Source: Microgenomates group bacterium (GTDB taxonomy: Bacteria > Patescibacteriota > Microgenomatia > UBA1400 > PJMF01). Taken from it: DNA of 15,527 nucleotides. The stretch is from positions 1 through 15,527 of the forward strand of contig WRMU01000016.1 of NCBI GenBank assembly GCA_009776965.1, read 5' to 3'. The translations under genes were made by a program, and so were the position numbers. The notes under the pieces were generated by a model. The model saw only the letters and a list, made by a program, of their open reading frames with translations, searched no databases and was not told the origin of the DNA. Below are positions 1 to 6,970 of the stretch, one piece after another. The first letter of the stretch is position 1; each line of letters starts with the position of its first letter.

Positions 1-793
1 AGTCGCCATATCTGCTATCGTCAACATCACCATTAGGAGCATAGCTTCCGTCCTGTTGTAGTGTGTTGAGCACGGTGTCTCCATATTGAGTATTTCCCAA
101 GGAATAGAGATTGTCTGGCGTCCCAAACTCACGGGCAAAATCATGCCAAGTTTCGCCGCCGTCTATGCTCCGTACAATTCCCATCGGTATACTATAACTA
201 GGCGTCCCGTTAAAAAATATGTAAATAATCTCTGGGTTTGTGGGATGGACATATACTTTTGCTATGCGATAGGCATCAATACTTGTAGGAGAAGTCGTAA
301 TAAAGTGTACGTCTGATTTGTAGATCACTTTTGGAGTGGCATTTTGGGCATTACTCAACCGCATATGATGCCCAATTTTTTCTATAGCGTCGGCCTTGGG
401 CGCAAAATAATCAAAGGTTTCGCCCTTGTCATAGGAGATATAAACCTGCTGGCGGTTATACGCATAGATAATATTGGCGTCGTGCGGATTGTAGTCGTAT
501 TTGGTATCATCCCAAAATTGATGCGCCCGAAAACTCCCACCACCATCTCTGCTGATGAAGGTGGATTCCATATCACACGAAAGGGTGATATTATTCCCGT
601 CTTGCGGATTAATCGTAGGGTAAATGATGGCGCCTCCACCGCCCGGCCCAATACTATAAATCTCAGCCGCCAAAACATTGCTCGAAATACTACTCCTCAA
701 TAAAAAGATCGTCAAAAAACACCAACATAACCACATCATCACGGGGAGTCTACAGCAAAGCAATCTAAGTAGGCAATTACTTTTAGTTTTCAT
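1..793 (-). CDS. Secreted Asp-box (BNR/VPS10-like) beta-propeller protein, 5' part only
   Basis: The minus-strand frame is open from an ATG at 793 to the left edge with no stop, giving 264 visible residues; the C-terminus lies outside the window. Residues about 1-43 are a basic, then strongly hydrophobic stretch (MMWLCWCFLTIFLL) ending in VLA-AE, so a signal peptide or anchor is likely. A shorter start at Met19 or Met20 is possible. The mature part shows three Asp-box motifs, SRDGGSF, SYDKGETF and SIDGGETW, with phrases such as PTINPQDGNNI, NPHDANIIYAY and VHPTNPEIIYI that recur in VPS10/sortilin and sialidase-type propellers. Asp boxes mark propeller blade turns; they do not by themselves imply sialidase activity. 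I infer an extracellular binding or structural role. The ATG is only 17 nt behind the tRNA-Phe gene, with no promoter seen between, so co-transcription is likely. Confidence 0.85.
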   Translation of the reverse strand, partial: MKTKSNCLLRLLCCRLPVMMWLCWCFLTIFLLRSSISSNVLAAEIYSIGPGGGGAIIYPTINPQDGNNITLSCDMESTFISRDGGGSFRAHQFWDDTKYDYNPHDANIIYAYNRQQVYISYDKGETFDYFAPKADAIEKIGHHMRLSNAQNATPKVIYKSDVHFITTSPTSIDAYRIAKVYVHPTNPEIIYIFFNGTPSYSIPMGIVRSIDGGETWHDFAREFGTPDNLYSLGNTQYGDTVLNTLQQDGSYAPNGDVDDSRYGD

Positions 794-810
794 GGGTTTA
801 CTATAAAAGC

Positions 811-886
811 TGGTGCCACCCCTCAGAATCGAACTGAGATAACGTGTTTTTCAGACACGCGTCGTGACCAACTTGACTAGAGTGGC
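811..886 (-). tRNA. tRNA-Phe (anticodon GAA), CCA encoded
   Basis: On the minus strand the acceptor arm GCCACTC (886-880) pairs with GGGTGGC (821-815), followed by A73 and an encoded CCA (813-811). The D stem is GTC/GAC. The anticodon stem CGTGT/ACACG carries loop CTGAAAA with anticodon GAA. The T arm is CTCAG-TTCGATT-CTGAG. Total length is 76 nt. All stems are intact, apart from one G-T pair in the acceptor. Confidence 0.95.
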
Positions 887-900
887 GCGTTGGAGATACT

Positions 901-930
901 ATTATAACATAACCCCAGAGCGAATGTCAC
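901..930 (-). promoter_or_regulatory. Promoter of tRNA-Phe and probably the BNR gene
   Basis: Minus-strand -35 GTGACA (930-925), 18-nt spacer, and -10 TATAAT (906-901) preceded by TGT, an extended -10. The predicted start is about 7 nt downstream, giving a short 5' leader before the tRNA at 886. The -35 overlaps the left arm of the palindrome at 921-942. Confidence 0.75.
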
Positions 931-942
931 CCTTGACATTCG
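921..942. promoter_or_regulatory. 9-4-9 palindrome across both divergent -35 boxes (candidate operator)
   Basis: CGAATGTCA (921-929), spacer CCCT, and TGACATTCG (934-942) form a perfect dyad. It contains nearly all of the minus-strand -35 (925-930) and of the plus-strand -35 (933-938). A dimeric protein bound here would cover both promoters. The symmetry could also arise partly because two divergent TTGACA-like boxes are themselves inverted, but the match extends beyond the hexamers. Confidence 0.5.
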
Positions 943-961
943 ACCTATAATATGGTATAAT
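933..961 (+). promoter_or_regulatory. Consensus promoter for the 996-1697 gene
   Basis: TTGACA (933-938), 17-nt spacer, TATAAT (956-961) preceded by TGG. This is a full sigma-70/SigA consensus with an extended -10. The predicted start near 968 gives a leader of about 28 nt. Confidence 0.85.
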
Positions 962-973
962 TCCACAATATAA

Positions 974-997
974 ATATTTATTAAATATAATAAATAT
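974..997 (+). repeat. AT-only hairpin covering the start codon of the HELIH gene
   Basis: ATATTTATTA (974-983), loop aata, and TAATAAATAT (988-997) form a perfect 10-bp stem made only of A-T pairs. The right arm includes the first two bases of the ATG at 996. No Shine-Dalgarno is visible in this leader. It could restrain initiation at low temperature or simply reflect AT-rich leader composition. Confidence 0.4.
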
Positions 998-1697
998 GCG
1001 CAAGTATAACAAATTACCCTCCATTCTTGGGCCATGGGCCCAAGCTGCCATCTCCATGACGTTGGGAGTATTCCTTTCGACGGTTATCCTGCTTTATGGC
1101 CCCACTCGCCAGCTGGTCGATCAAGTAGTCGCTCGCTTAAGCAGTAACTTCTTCGCCAGAGAAGTCTCTTACCCTAGTGACGAACAAATCATCGCCACCA
1201 ACATTTTCCAGATAGAAAACCACACCTCACTCCAGATCGACGAAGCCGCCCTGCGCGACTTAAACACCCAAGTTCGCTCCTTTCTCCTTCAAGAGAACCC
1301 TGAGCTACTCATCACCAATACCGGCAACATCGCTCTCGTCCTAGACAGTGGTGCCTCTCTAATCAATCTCCAAAAACAATATTCCTCCCAACTCCTCGAG
1401 AACAGCCAAAGCCTCCAGATGCACGGCGCCACCCTCAAACAAGGCAATACCACCACCATCTATCTCGCCACCCAAGAAGAAATTGGCCGCTGGGACAGTC
1501 GCATGACCTACAATAACCCATTTTTCTCCTCCACCACCGCCACTGGCAAAATTATCCTCCATCAAACTCTCATCCATGAGCTCATCCATGCTAACACCAA
1601 AACCGAGCTCATGACCGTCGAGGAAGCAGAGAAACTAGCCTATTCCCTCGACAATAAACTCAATAATCTGTTTTCCCCCTCGGTCTTTAGTTTGTGA
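996..1697 (+). CDS. Membrane-anchored HExxH protein, putative zinc metallopeptidase
   Basis: 233 residues, ending at TGA. A short basic N-terminus (MRKYNK) precedes one hydrophobic segment at about residues 15-35 (AAISMTLGVFLSTVILLYG), so the rest is predicted to face outside the membrane. Near the C-terminus, LIHELIHANTKTELMTVEEAE contains HELIH (His194, Glu195, His198), the zinc-binding HExxH pattern, with several acidic residues 6-14 positions later that could supply a third ligand. I cannot assign a peptidase family, and the protein is short, so activity is inferred from the motif only. It has its own strong promoter (933-961), divergent from tRNA-Phe. The 87 nt between it and tRNA-Lys (1698-1784) holds only a small TCCGT/ACGGA dyad around GTTAAC; I see no convincing terminator or tRNA promoter there. 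Confidence 0.8.
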   Translation: MRKYNKLPSILGPWAQAAISMTLGVFLSTVILLYGPTRQLVDQVVARLSSNFFAREVSYPSDEQIIATNIFQIENHTSLQIDEAALRDLNTQVRSFLLQENPELLITNTGNIALVLDSGASLINLQKQYSSQLLENSQSLQMHGATLKQGNTTTIYLATQEEIGRWDSRMTYNNPFFSSTTATGKIILHQTLIHELIHANTKTELMTVEEAEKLAYSLDNKLNNLFSPSVFSL

Positions 1698-1784
1698 TAA
1701 AATATACCCCTTAGGGTCAATTAGCGAAGTACGTTAGATCCGTTAACTGACGGACTCTTAAGCTTGGCGAGTGACCAAAAAAGT

Positions 1785-1861
1785 GGGTCAGTAGCTCAGT
1801 CGGTTAGAGCATCTGCCTCTTAAGCAGAGTGTCCCGGGTTCGAGTCCCGGCTGACCCACCA
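1785..1861 (+). tRNA. tRNA-Lys (anticodon CTT), CCA encoded
   Basis: Acceptor GGGTCAG (1785-1791) pairs with CTGACCC (1851-1857), then A73 and encoded CCA (1859-1861). D arm GCTC-AGTCGGTTA-GAGC. Anticodon arm TCTGC-CTCTTAA-GCAGA has anticodon CTT, reading AAG. T arm CCGGG-TTCGAGT-CCCGG. Length 77 nt with all stems perfect. Downstream, CCC-GCAA-GGG followed by TCATTTTTT (about 1888-1908) is at best a weak terminator. Confidence 0.96.
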
Positions 1862-1927
1862 AATCAGAGACTTCTCCCGAAAATTGTCCCGCAAGGGTCA
1901 TTTTTTGATCAGGTCTTTGGAAAAGTA

Positions 1928-1936
1928 TGCTACAAT
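1928..1936 (+). promoter_or_regulatory. Extended -10 promoter of the methyltransferase, predicted leaderless
   Basis: TG-C-TACAAT at 1928-1936 is an extended -10; no good -35 is seen 17 nt upstream. Only 6 nt (ttagat) lie between the -10 and the ATG at 1943, so transcription should begin at or next to the start codon. There is no Shine-Dalgarno. Confidence 0.6.
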
Positions 1937-1942
1937 TTAGAT

Positions 1943-2962
1943 ATGGCAAAGAGCAAAGTAAAGTTTATAGATTTGTTCGCTGGAATAGGTGGATTCCACA
2001 TTGCCTTGCACAACACGATCGGAGCGGAGTGTGTTTTTGTGTCAGAGTGGGACGAGCCTGCCCGCAAAACTTACGAAGCCAATTTCAAAAAACTATCGCC
2101 AAAGATTTTTGCCACAAAAACACCACTCGGCAATAGTTTAGACAGCAATACTCTGTTTTCGACACCAAACTTTGCGGGCGACATCACCAAAGTTGAGCCA
2201 AAAGATATACCTGATTTTGATATCCTTTGTGCTGGCTTTCCTTGCCAGCCATTTTCAATGGCGGGACTTAAAAAAGGTTTTGCCGATACTCGTGGCACTT
2301 TATTTTTCCAAATCGCCGAAATTATTAAAGAAAAACAACCAAAAGTTGTTTGGCTAGAAAATGTCAAGAACTTACGAAACCACGACAAAGGCAATACTTT
2401 TAAGGTGATAAGAGGAACGCTTGAAAAATTAGGCTATACAGTTTATGACAAAATCTTAAACGCAAAAAACTTTGGCTTACCCCAAAATCGTGAGCGTATT
2501 TATATTTTAGGGTTTAGGAACGATTTAGACATCAAAGATTTTGAGTTTCCCAATGAGTTAAACACACCGACAAAAGTCGGCGACATTTTAGAGAAAAATG
2601 TTAATGAGAAATACACCATTTCAGACAGGCTTTGGGAGGGACATCAAAGGCGAAAAAAAGAACACGCCGGAAAAGGCAATGGCTTTGGTTATTCCCTATT
2701 TAACGAAAGATCGCCATATACAAGCACAATTTCCGCACGATATTACAAAGATGGTTCAGAGATTTTAATTAAACAAAAAAATAAAAACCCACGGAAAATA
2801 ACCCCTAAAGAAGCCTCACGGCTACAAGGCTTTCCAGACTGGTTTGAAGTTGTCGTTTCAGACAACCAAGCATATAAACAATTCGGCAATTCAGTCGCCA
2901 TTCCCGTGTTGGAAAATATCGTCAGACAAATTGACAAGACAGGAGTTTTTAATGAAAAATAA
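1943..2962 (+). CDS. Type II DNA (cytosine-5) methyltransferase
   Basis: 339 residues. It transfers a methyl group from S-adenosylmethionine to C5 of cytosine, protecting host DNA from the partner endonuclease encoded just downstream. Visible motifs in order: motif I FIDLFAGIGGF (residues 8-18, AdoMet binding), motif IV AGFPCQPFS with catalytic Cys101, motif VI LENV (about 138-141), motif VIII QNRERIYI, and motif X QFGNSVAIPV near the C-terminus. Residues about 49-80 look like an insertion between motifs. An upstream in-frame extension to 1829 is rejected because it runs through the tRNA-Lys gene; the ATG at 1943 gives the canonical N-terminus right before motif I. The gene is markedly AT-richer than the flanking mutM, ldh and pduL genes, suggesting acquisition. 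Target specificity cannot be read from the sequence. Confidence 0.95.
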   Translation: MAKSKVKFIDLFAGIGGFHIALHNTIGAECVFVSEWDEPARKTYEANFKKLSPKIFATKTPLGNSLDSNTLFSTPNFAGDITKVEPKDIPDFDILCAGFPCQPFSMAGLKKGFADTRGTLFFQIAEIIKEKQPKVVWLENVKNLRNHDKGNTFKVIRGTLEKLGYTVYDKILNAKNFGLPQNRERIYILGFRNDLDIKDFEFPNELNTPTKVGDILEKNVNEKYTISDRLWEGHQRRKKEHAGKGNGFGYSLFNERSPYTSTISARYYKDGSEILIKQKNKNPRKITPKEASRLQGFPDWFEVVVSDNQAYKQFGNSVAIPVLENIVRQIDKTGVFNEK

Positions 2963-3959
2963 TAATACGATAGAAATAACCGATTCACAACTTGCCATAA
3001 ACTTTGTGTTTTACAACTTGTTAAAAAAGTTTATAAAACTTTCGCAAAATCAATTAGAGGATTACTTAGAATCTATTGAGCGAAACAAAAACGAATCTTA
3101 TGACAAACAATTAGCATTGCTTGATGACTCTTTGGGTGAAAAATTAAGAGAAAAATTAAGAGAAAACGATACTGATATTTTTGAGGCATTTGCAAACAAT
3201 AAAGATTTTATTGATTTAATTGAGTTTAGTTTATATCTGCTATTACAAAAGGATTGGCTATTAAAGCGTGCAAAAACAATAGCCATTGAAAAGTTTGTGA
3301 ATGACGGTTCAAAATTATGTAAATTAACCATGGCTTATGATACTTTGTCAATTGGTAAGCCGTATTATACTAGAGTTACAGGCGCATTATTGACTTTGAA
3401 ATGGTTCGAGGACTTAACGGCTCTTTGTCGGGAAAAAGACGATTTGCTAAAACGAATTGTCACAATTCACAAAAAACTAAATAAAAACGGCTTAGAGTCA
3501 AACCAGATTTTCTTGCTGTTATTTACGGAGTCAATGAATCAGTCGATAACTGCAGCGTCTGGCTCTGATTTCGAAAAGCGTATAACCGAGACTTTAGTGA
3601 ATTGTGGTGTAAAAGAAAATACAATTTCCCAAGGACACGACAGCAAATATGCAGACATGGAATATGACCACAAGTTTGTTTGGAATAACAAAACTATCGG
3701 TATTGGAGCAAAAAGAACCTTGCGAGAACGCTATAAACAATTCGCAAGGTCGCCGAAAGATTTAGATGTTGATATTTTAATAAACGTAACGCTCGGTGTT
3801 GATTTTAATGAGCAAAAATTAGAAAACATCTCCCGCTATGGCGTTTATTCGGTAGTCGCCGATGAAGTTTATAACAAGCACAAGTATTTTCAAAATAATG
3901 ATTTTGTTATTAAAGGTTCTGATTTTAATAAAGATTTTTTGGATAAAATCACAAAATAA
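2952..3959 (+). CDS. Type II restriction endonuclease, EcoRII-C/SsoII-like
   Basis: 335 residues. The start ATG at 2952 lies inside the methyltransferase gene (11-nt overlap), with Shine-Dalgarno AGGAG at 2941-2945 and a 6-nt spacer, so translation is probably coupled and follows the methylase. The N-terminal half is Lys/Glu-rich and helical in appearance. The catalytic core appears to start at SGSDFEKRITETL. D-x-E-x-D at about 235-239 is followed by IGIGAKRTLRERYKQF (Lys near 254), which fits a PD-(D/E)xK nuclease. The TLRER(Y/W)xQ phrase resembles EcoRII-C/SsoII-type enzymes, as does the later NVTLGVDFNEQKL...YSVVADEVY. I am confident it is the restriction partner from context and core pattern, but only moderately sure of the subfamily. 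The stop overlaps the 3' end of convergent mutM by 11 nt. Confidence 0.85.
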   Translation: MKNNNTIEITDSQLAINFVFYNLLKKFIKLSQNQLEDYLESIERNKNESYDKQLALLDDSLGEKLREKLRENDTDIFEAFANNKDFIDLIEFSLYLLLQKDWLLKRAKTIAIEKFVNDGSKLCKLTMAYDTLSIGKPYYTRVTGALLTLKWFEDLTALCREKDDLLKRIVTIHKKLNKNGLESNQIFLLLFTESMNQSITAASGSDFEKRITETLVNCGVKENTISQGHDSKYADMEYDHKFVWNNKTIGIGAKRTLRERYKQFARSPKDLDVDILINVTLGVDFNEQKLENISRYGVYSVVADEVYNKHKYFQNNDFVIKGSDFNKDFLDKITK

Positions 3960-4827
3960 GCAGCGTCTTCGGAGACAAAAAACCACCCTGACACCCCAAA
4001 CAATAAACCGTCCTCCTCCCGCCTTGTCTAATCGTCTCCAAATCCGCCCCACAAACCAAACATTTCTCCCCGCTCCTCCCATAAACCTGCAGTTTCGCCG
4101 AGAACTCTCCGCTTTTCCCCTCGCCGTCCACATATTTCCCATCAAAAGTCGTCCCTCCCGCAGCTATCGCCTCGGCCAAAATCCCTTTAATTTCCCTCAC
4201 TATCCGCCCCACCTCCGCCCCGCTCAAACTTTCTCCCGCCCTGCGCGGATCAATCCTCGCCCTAAACAAACTCTCCTGCGCATAAATATTCCCCACTCCC
4301 GCCACGATTTTATTATCCATAATTAATTGTTTTATCGCTGTTTTTCTCTTAACTATTTTCCCCGCCAAATAAGCTTCGCCAAACTCGCTCGTATTCGCAT
4401 CAGGGCCAATTTTACCCATCACCTCCCTCAGTTCCTCCTCGTCAACCACTCTCATATAGCCAAAAATCCGTTGGTCATTAAAAAACAAATGACTTCCATC
4501 ATCAAGCGTGAAAACAATTCTCGTATGCTTCCCCGGCAGCTGCTCCAGCCAATCCTCGGTCGGATGCCCTCCTCCGGCAATTTTCTCCCCCTTAAAAATC
4601 AACTGACCCGTCATCTTCAAATGGGTTAAGATAGTCTTCCCATTATCTAATTTTAACAAAACGAACCTCGCTCTGCGCCCAATATCCACAATTTTCCTGC
4701 CCACCACCTCGCCCGCTTCGCCCTCCCAACTTTTCTCTTTCCTCACCTCTAGCTCCCTAATCACTCGCCCCGCCAAAAACCCCCGCAAACTCCTCACCAC
4801 CACCTCCACTTCTGGTAACTCTGGCAT
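3949..4827 (-). CDS. mutM: Formamidopyrimidine-DNA glycosylase (Fpg/MutM)
   Basis: 292 residues, slightly longer than the usual roughly 270. It is a bifunctional glycosylase/AP lyase that removes 8-oxoguanine and formamidopyrimidines in base-excision repair. The start MPELPEVEVV gives the essential N-terminal proline nucleophile and Glu after Met removal. LTHLKMTGQL carries the conserved beta-hairpin lysine, VAGVGNIYAQE the helix-two-turn-helix asparagine region, and CLVCGADLETIRQGGRRTVYCLGC is the C-terminal zinc finger (CxxC...CxxC) with its conserved Arg. After the last zinc ligand there is an unusual tail, QGGFLSPKTLLIL, whose last codons overlap the restriction endonuclease stop; most homologues end soon after the finger. 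It is convergent with the R-M genes and divergent from the 4956 gene. Confidence 0.97.
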   Translation of the reverse strand: MPELPEVEVVVRSLRGFLAGRVIRELEVRKEKSWEGEAGEVVGRKIVDIGRRARFVLLKLDNGKTILTHLKMTGQLIFKGEKIAGGGHPTEDWLEQLPGKHTRIVFTLDDGSHLFFNDQRIFGYMRVVDEEELREVMGKIGPDANTSEFGEAYLAGKIVKRKTAIKQLIMDNKIVAGVGNIYAQESLFRARIDPRRAGESLSGAEVGRIVREIKGILAEAIAAGGTTFDGKYVDGEGKSGEFSAKLQVYGRSGEKCLVCGADLETIRQGGRRTVYCLGCQGGFLSPKTLLIL

Positions 4828-4834
4828 ACCACCT

Positions 4835-4843
4835 ATTGTACCA
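4835..4843 (-). promoter_or_regulatory. Extended -10 promoter of mutM, predicted leaderless
   Basis: On the minus strand TG-G-TACAAT (4843-4835) ends 7 nt before the mutM ATG at 4827. No clear -35 at 17 nt. The intervening aggtggt resembles a Shine-Dalgarno but abuts the ATG, too close for normal use, so a leaderless start is more likely. Confidence 0.5.
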
Positions 4844-4875
4844 AAACTCTCAGGGAACTTATATGTTTTTTAAGG

Positions 4876-4881
4876 TATAAT
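4876..4881 (+). promoter_or_regulatory. Candidate -10 for the 4956 gene
   Basis: TATAAT at 4876-4881 without a recognisable -35 or TG extension. If used, it gives a leader of about 68 nt, unlike the very short leaders predicted for neighbouring genes. Confidence 0.4.
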
Positions 4882-4919
4882 ATCTCTGTTCAACTTATTG
4901 AGTCAGTATTTGGACGCCC

Positions 4920-4945
4920 AAGTGGTTTCTTTTATACAACCACTT
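4920..4945 (+). repeat. Hairpin in the 5' leader of the 4956 gene
   Basis: AAGTGGTT (4920-4927) and AACCACTT (4938-4945) form a perfect 8-bp stem with a 10-nt loop, ending 10 nt before the ATG. The phrase AAGTGGT occurs again inside the coding sequence at 4963-4969 and could compete for the AACCACTT arm, exposing or hiding the start region. No U-tract follows, so it is not a terminator. Confidence 0.5.
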
Positions 4946-4955
4946 TAGAGTGTTT

Positions 4956-6932
4956 ATGAAAAAGTGGTCATTGCTTCTCGGCTTATTCTCCATCCTTTGT
5001 TTTTTTGCCCCATCAGTTAGAGCACAGGGGGATGTCTTCATTATTTCTCAGGTTCGTGGTGATGAACAGTGTTGTCAGCCGGGGAGCGCCTCACACCTTT
5101 CCTATCAACTAGAACAGTTACAAAATCATAATTTTTCCGGCAGCTTCATTTTTCGTTATGATGCTTTACTCAATGACGAAATGGTAACTATTTTTCATAA
5201 CGCTAAAAAACTAAATCCTAATTTAACAGCAGGATTATGGATAGAAGTAACGCCCAGTTTAGCCGCCGCTAGTGGAGTAACTTATCGAGGTAATGAAAAA
5301 AATTGGTCCAAGGCAGAACATAGCTTATTAGTTGGTTATGCCTCCCCCGATAGAAAATTATTGCTCGATGTTCTCATCAAACAATTTCATCAATCTTTTC
5401 CTGACGAACCACTTTTGGTAGCTGGCGCTTGGGGGATTGATAGCGATAGTCTAAATTACTTGGAACAACAGGGGTTACGGATTTGGCAAACAGTGCGCGA
5501 ACAATGGGGTGTGGACAGCTACACCGTAAATGGTTCCAAAATCAATAAGCCATATTTCCCCAGTTCTAATTGGTATTTAAGTCCCAGCAATCAGCCAAGA
5601 AATCTGATAGTGATCAAACACACGATAAGTGACCCCCTATGGAATTATGGCGATACTACCAGCAGTTTTACCAGTCAACCTAATGATTTTGTTAACTCCA
5701 ACCTAACTGTTGCCGATTATTTTGTTCCCCTTTTAGATCAAGCTTTAATGTCGGTAGATAGCCAACGAGGCTGGGCAACAATCGGCCTAGAAAGTTCTAT
5801 GGACGCCCAATTCCAACTGCAATTCGGCGAACAGCTGTCAGTATTAGCAAATAAAATGAATAGTGGCGAAGCAAGAGTGGTCGGAGTTAACGAGTCAATT
5901 AATCGCTTCATTACCCATAAAGAAGCGACAAAAACAACAGTTTCCTTAGCCCAAGATTTGCTCAAACCAGATAAACCACTAACTGCTTTTTGGGTCGAGA
6001 CCACTAACTATCGACTACGATTCAGATTAACAAGTGACAGTTTAGTTCTAGACGATGTACGAGTTTATGATGATGGCTTTCCCGACCCCTACAACGATTA
6101 CCCAGCACAAAATGGTTTTTACGGCATTATCCCGCCCATATTTTCCACTCAATTCAGTCATAAACCGATTCTTCGAGGTGGAGACAAAACTTTAGCCATC
6201 TACACCATCAGCCCAGACGATAATCCACAAATCGGGATGGTTTTCCCCAGTATGAAAATAGAAACACTTAAAATTGTCGATCAATTAGATTCCTCAGTCC
6301 TCACTTATCTCACCCACAACAACCAAGAAGTGAGGTTTATTTTTGAGCAGGATAAATGGATAAGCAATATTAAAGGTAAAATGACCAGTGATGACCATTG
6401 GCCTTGGCAGAATGATGATTATACCAGCCAGCAAATTGTCAGCCATAATGCTGGAGAATATGTTTATTCTTATTCCACCAAACCAGACGAATTAAGCCTA
6501 GCTAGACAAAATTATAAACAGTTACTTTTTCCCGAAGTTACTTCTGGGAAACCAGATGCTAAACAAAGCTTTTTTGATTGGCGCAATCCCTACACCTTAG
6601 CGGGTATTTTACCTTCAAGGTTAGTTTTTTATCCCTTAGACAGCGATAGTTTTCCTGTTTTGCCAACAGACCTAAAAGTTATTACTAATCCCGAAGTAAA
6701 AACGACAATTAGCGAACAAATGGGGGAATATCTATTTATTGATTTTGACACATCATCAACACAAAAAGTAAAAGTTGACATCTATTTTGGGGAGGAATTG
6801 GCGAATAAGCAGCATATTTATTTTATCAGTGATTGTCGAAATAATTGGCGACAATGTGGACTTAACCCCGTGAGTTGGTGGCGATATTTGAGATGGAAGA
6901 TGCACCAAAGATCTCTAGCCGCAGACCATTAA
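4956..6932 (+). CDS. Large secreted protein of unknown function, possible carbohydrate-active fold
   Basis: 658 residues from the ATG at 4956; a GTG two codons upstream (4950) is an alternative. The N-terminus MKKWSLLLGLFSILCFFAPSVRA-QGD is a textbook signal peptide with an AxA-like cleavage site, so the protein is exported. Residues about 25-230 alternate strand-like and helical stretches (DVFIISQVRGDEQCC, FSGSFIFRYDALL, LTAGLWIEVTPS, LLVAGAWGIDSDSLNYLEQQGLRIWQTVREQWGVDSY) in a way reminiscent of NodB/polysaccharide-deacetylase or glycoside-hydrolase barrels, but I do not see the metal-binding TxDDG motif. The C-terminal half is strand-rich and may be a beta-sandwich. I do not recognise a family with certainty. 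No membrane anchor or sorting motif is visible at the C-terminus (RWKMHQRSLAADH). Confidence 0.8.
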   Translation: MKKWSLLLGLFSILCFFAPSVRAQGDVFIISQVRGDEQCCQPGSASHLSYQLEQLQNHNFSGSFIFRYDALLNDEMVTIFHNAKKLNPNLTAGLWIEVTPSLAAASGVTYRGNEKNWSKAEHSLLVGYASPDRKLLLDVLIKQFHQSFPDEPLLVAGAWGIDSDSLNYLEQQGLRIWQTVREQWGVDSYTVNGSKINKPYFPSSNWYLSPSNQPRNLIVIKHTISDPLWNYGDTTSSFTSQPNDFVNSNLTVADYFVPLLDQALMSVDSQRGWATIGLESSMDAQFQLQFGEQLSVLANKMNSGEARVVGVNESINRFITHKEATKTTVSLAQDLLKPDKPLTAFWVETTNYRLRFRLTSDSLVLDDVRVYDDGFPDPYNDYPAQNGFYGIIPPIFSTQFSHKPILRGGDKTLAIYTISPDDNPQIGMVFPSMKIETLKIVDQLDSSVLTYLTHNNQEVRFIFEQDKWISNIKGKMTSDDHWPWQNDDYTSQQIVSHNAGEYVYSYSTKPDELSLARQNYKQLLFPEVTSGKPDAKQSFFDWRNPYTLAGILPSRLVFYPLDSDSFPVLPTDLKVITNPEVKTTISEQMGEYLFIDFDTSSTQKVKVDIYFGEELANKQHIYFISDCRNNWRQCGLNPVSWWRYLRWKMHQRSLAADH

Positions 6933-6970
6933 AGACGCTCCAGCGACAGAAACAATTTAGGTGAGTTTTT

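Noticed and set aside
382..678. Minus-strand 98-residue ORF and the plus-strand ORFs at 86-316 and 344-703
   Set aside because: They are shadows of the edge-spanning propeller frame, which has a signal peptide and three Asp boxes.
1888..1908. Terminator after tRNA-Lys (CCC-GCAA-GGG then T6)
   Set aside because: Only three contiguous pairs, with a mismatch next to them; too weak to call.
1829..1942. N-terminal extension of the methyltransferase frame
   Set aside because: It starts inside tRNA-Lys and encodes no family sequence; the ATG at 1943 begins right before motif I.
1785..3990. Integrative element using tRNA-Lys as attachment site
   Set aside because: No integrase, and no copy of the tRNA 3' end near the mutM junction.
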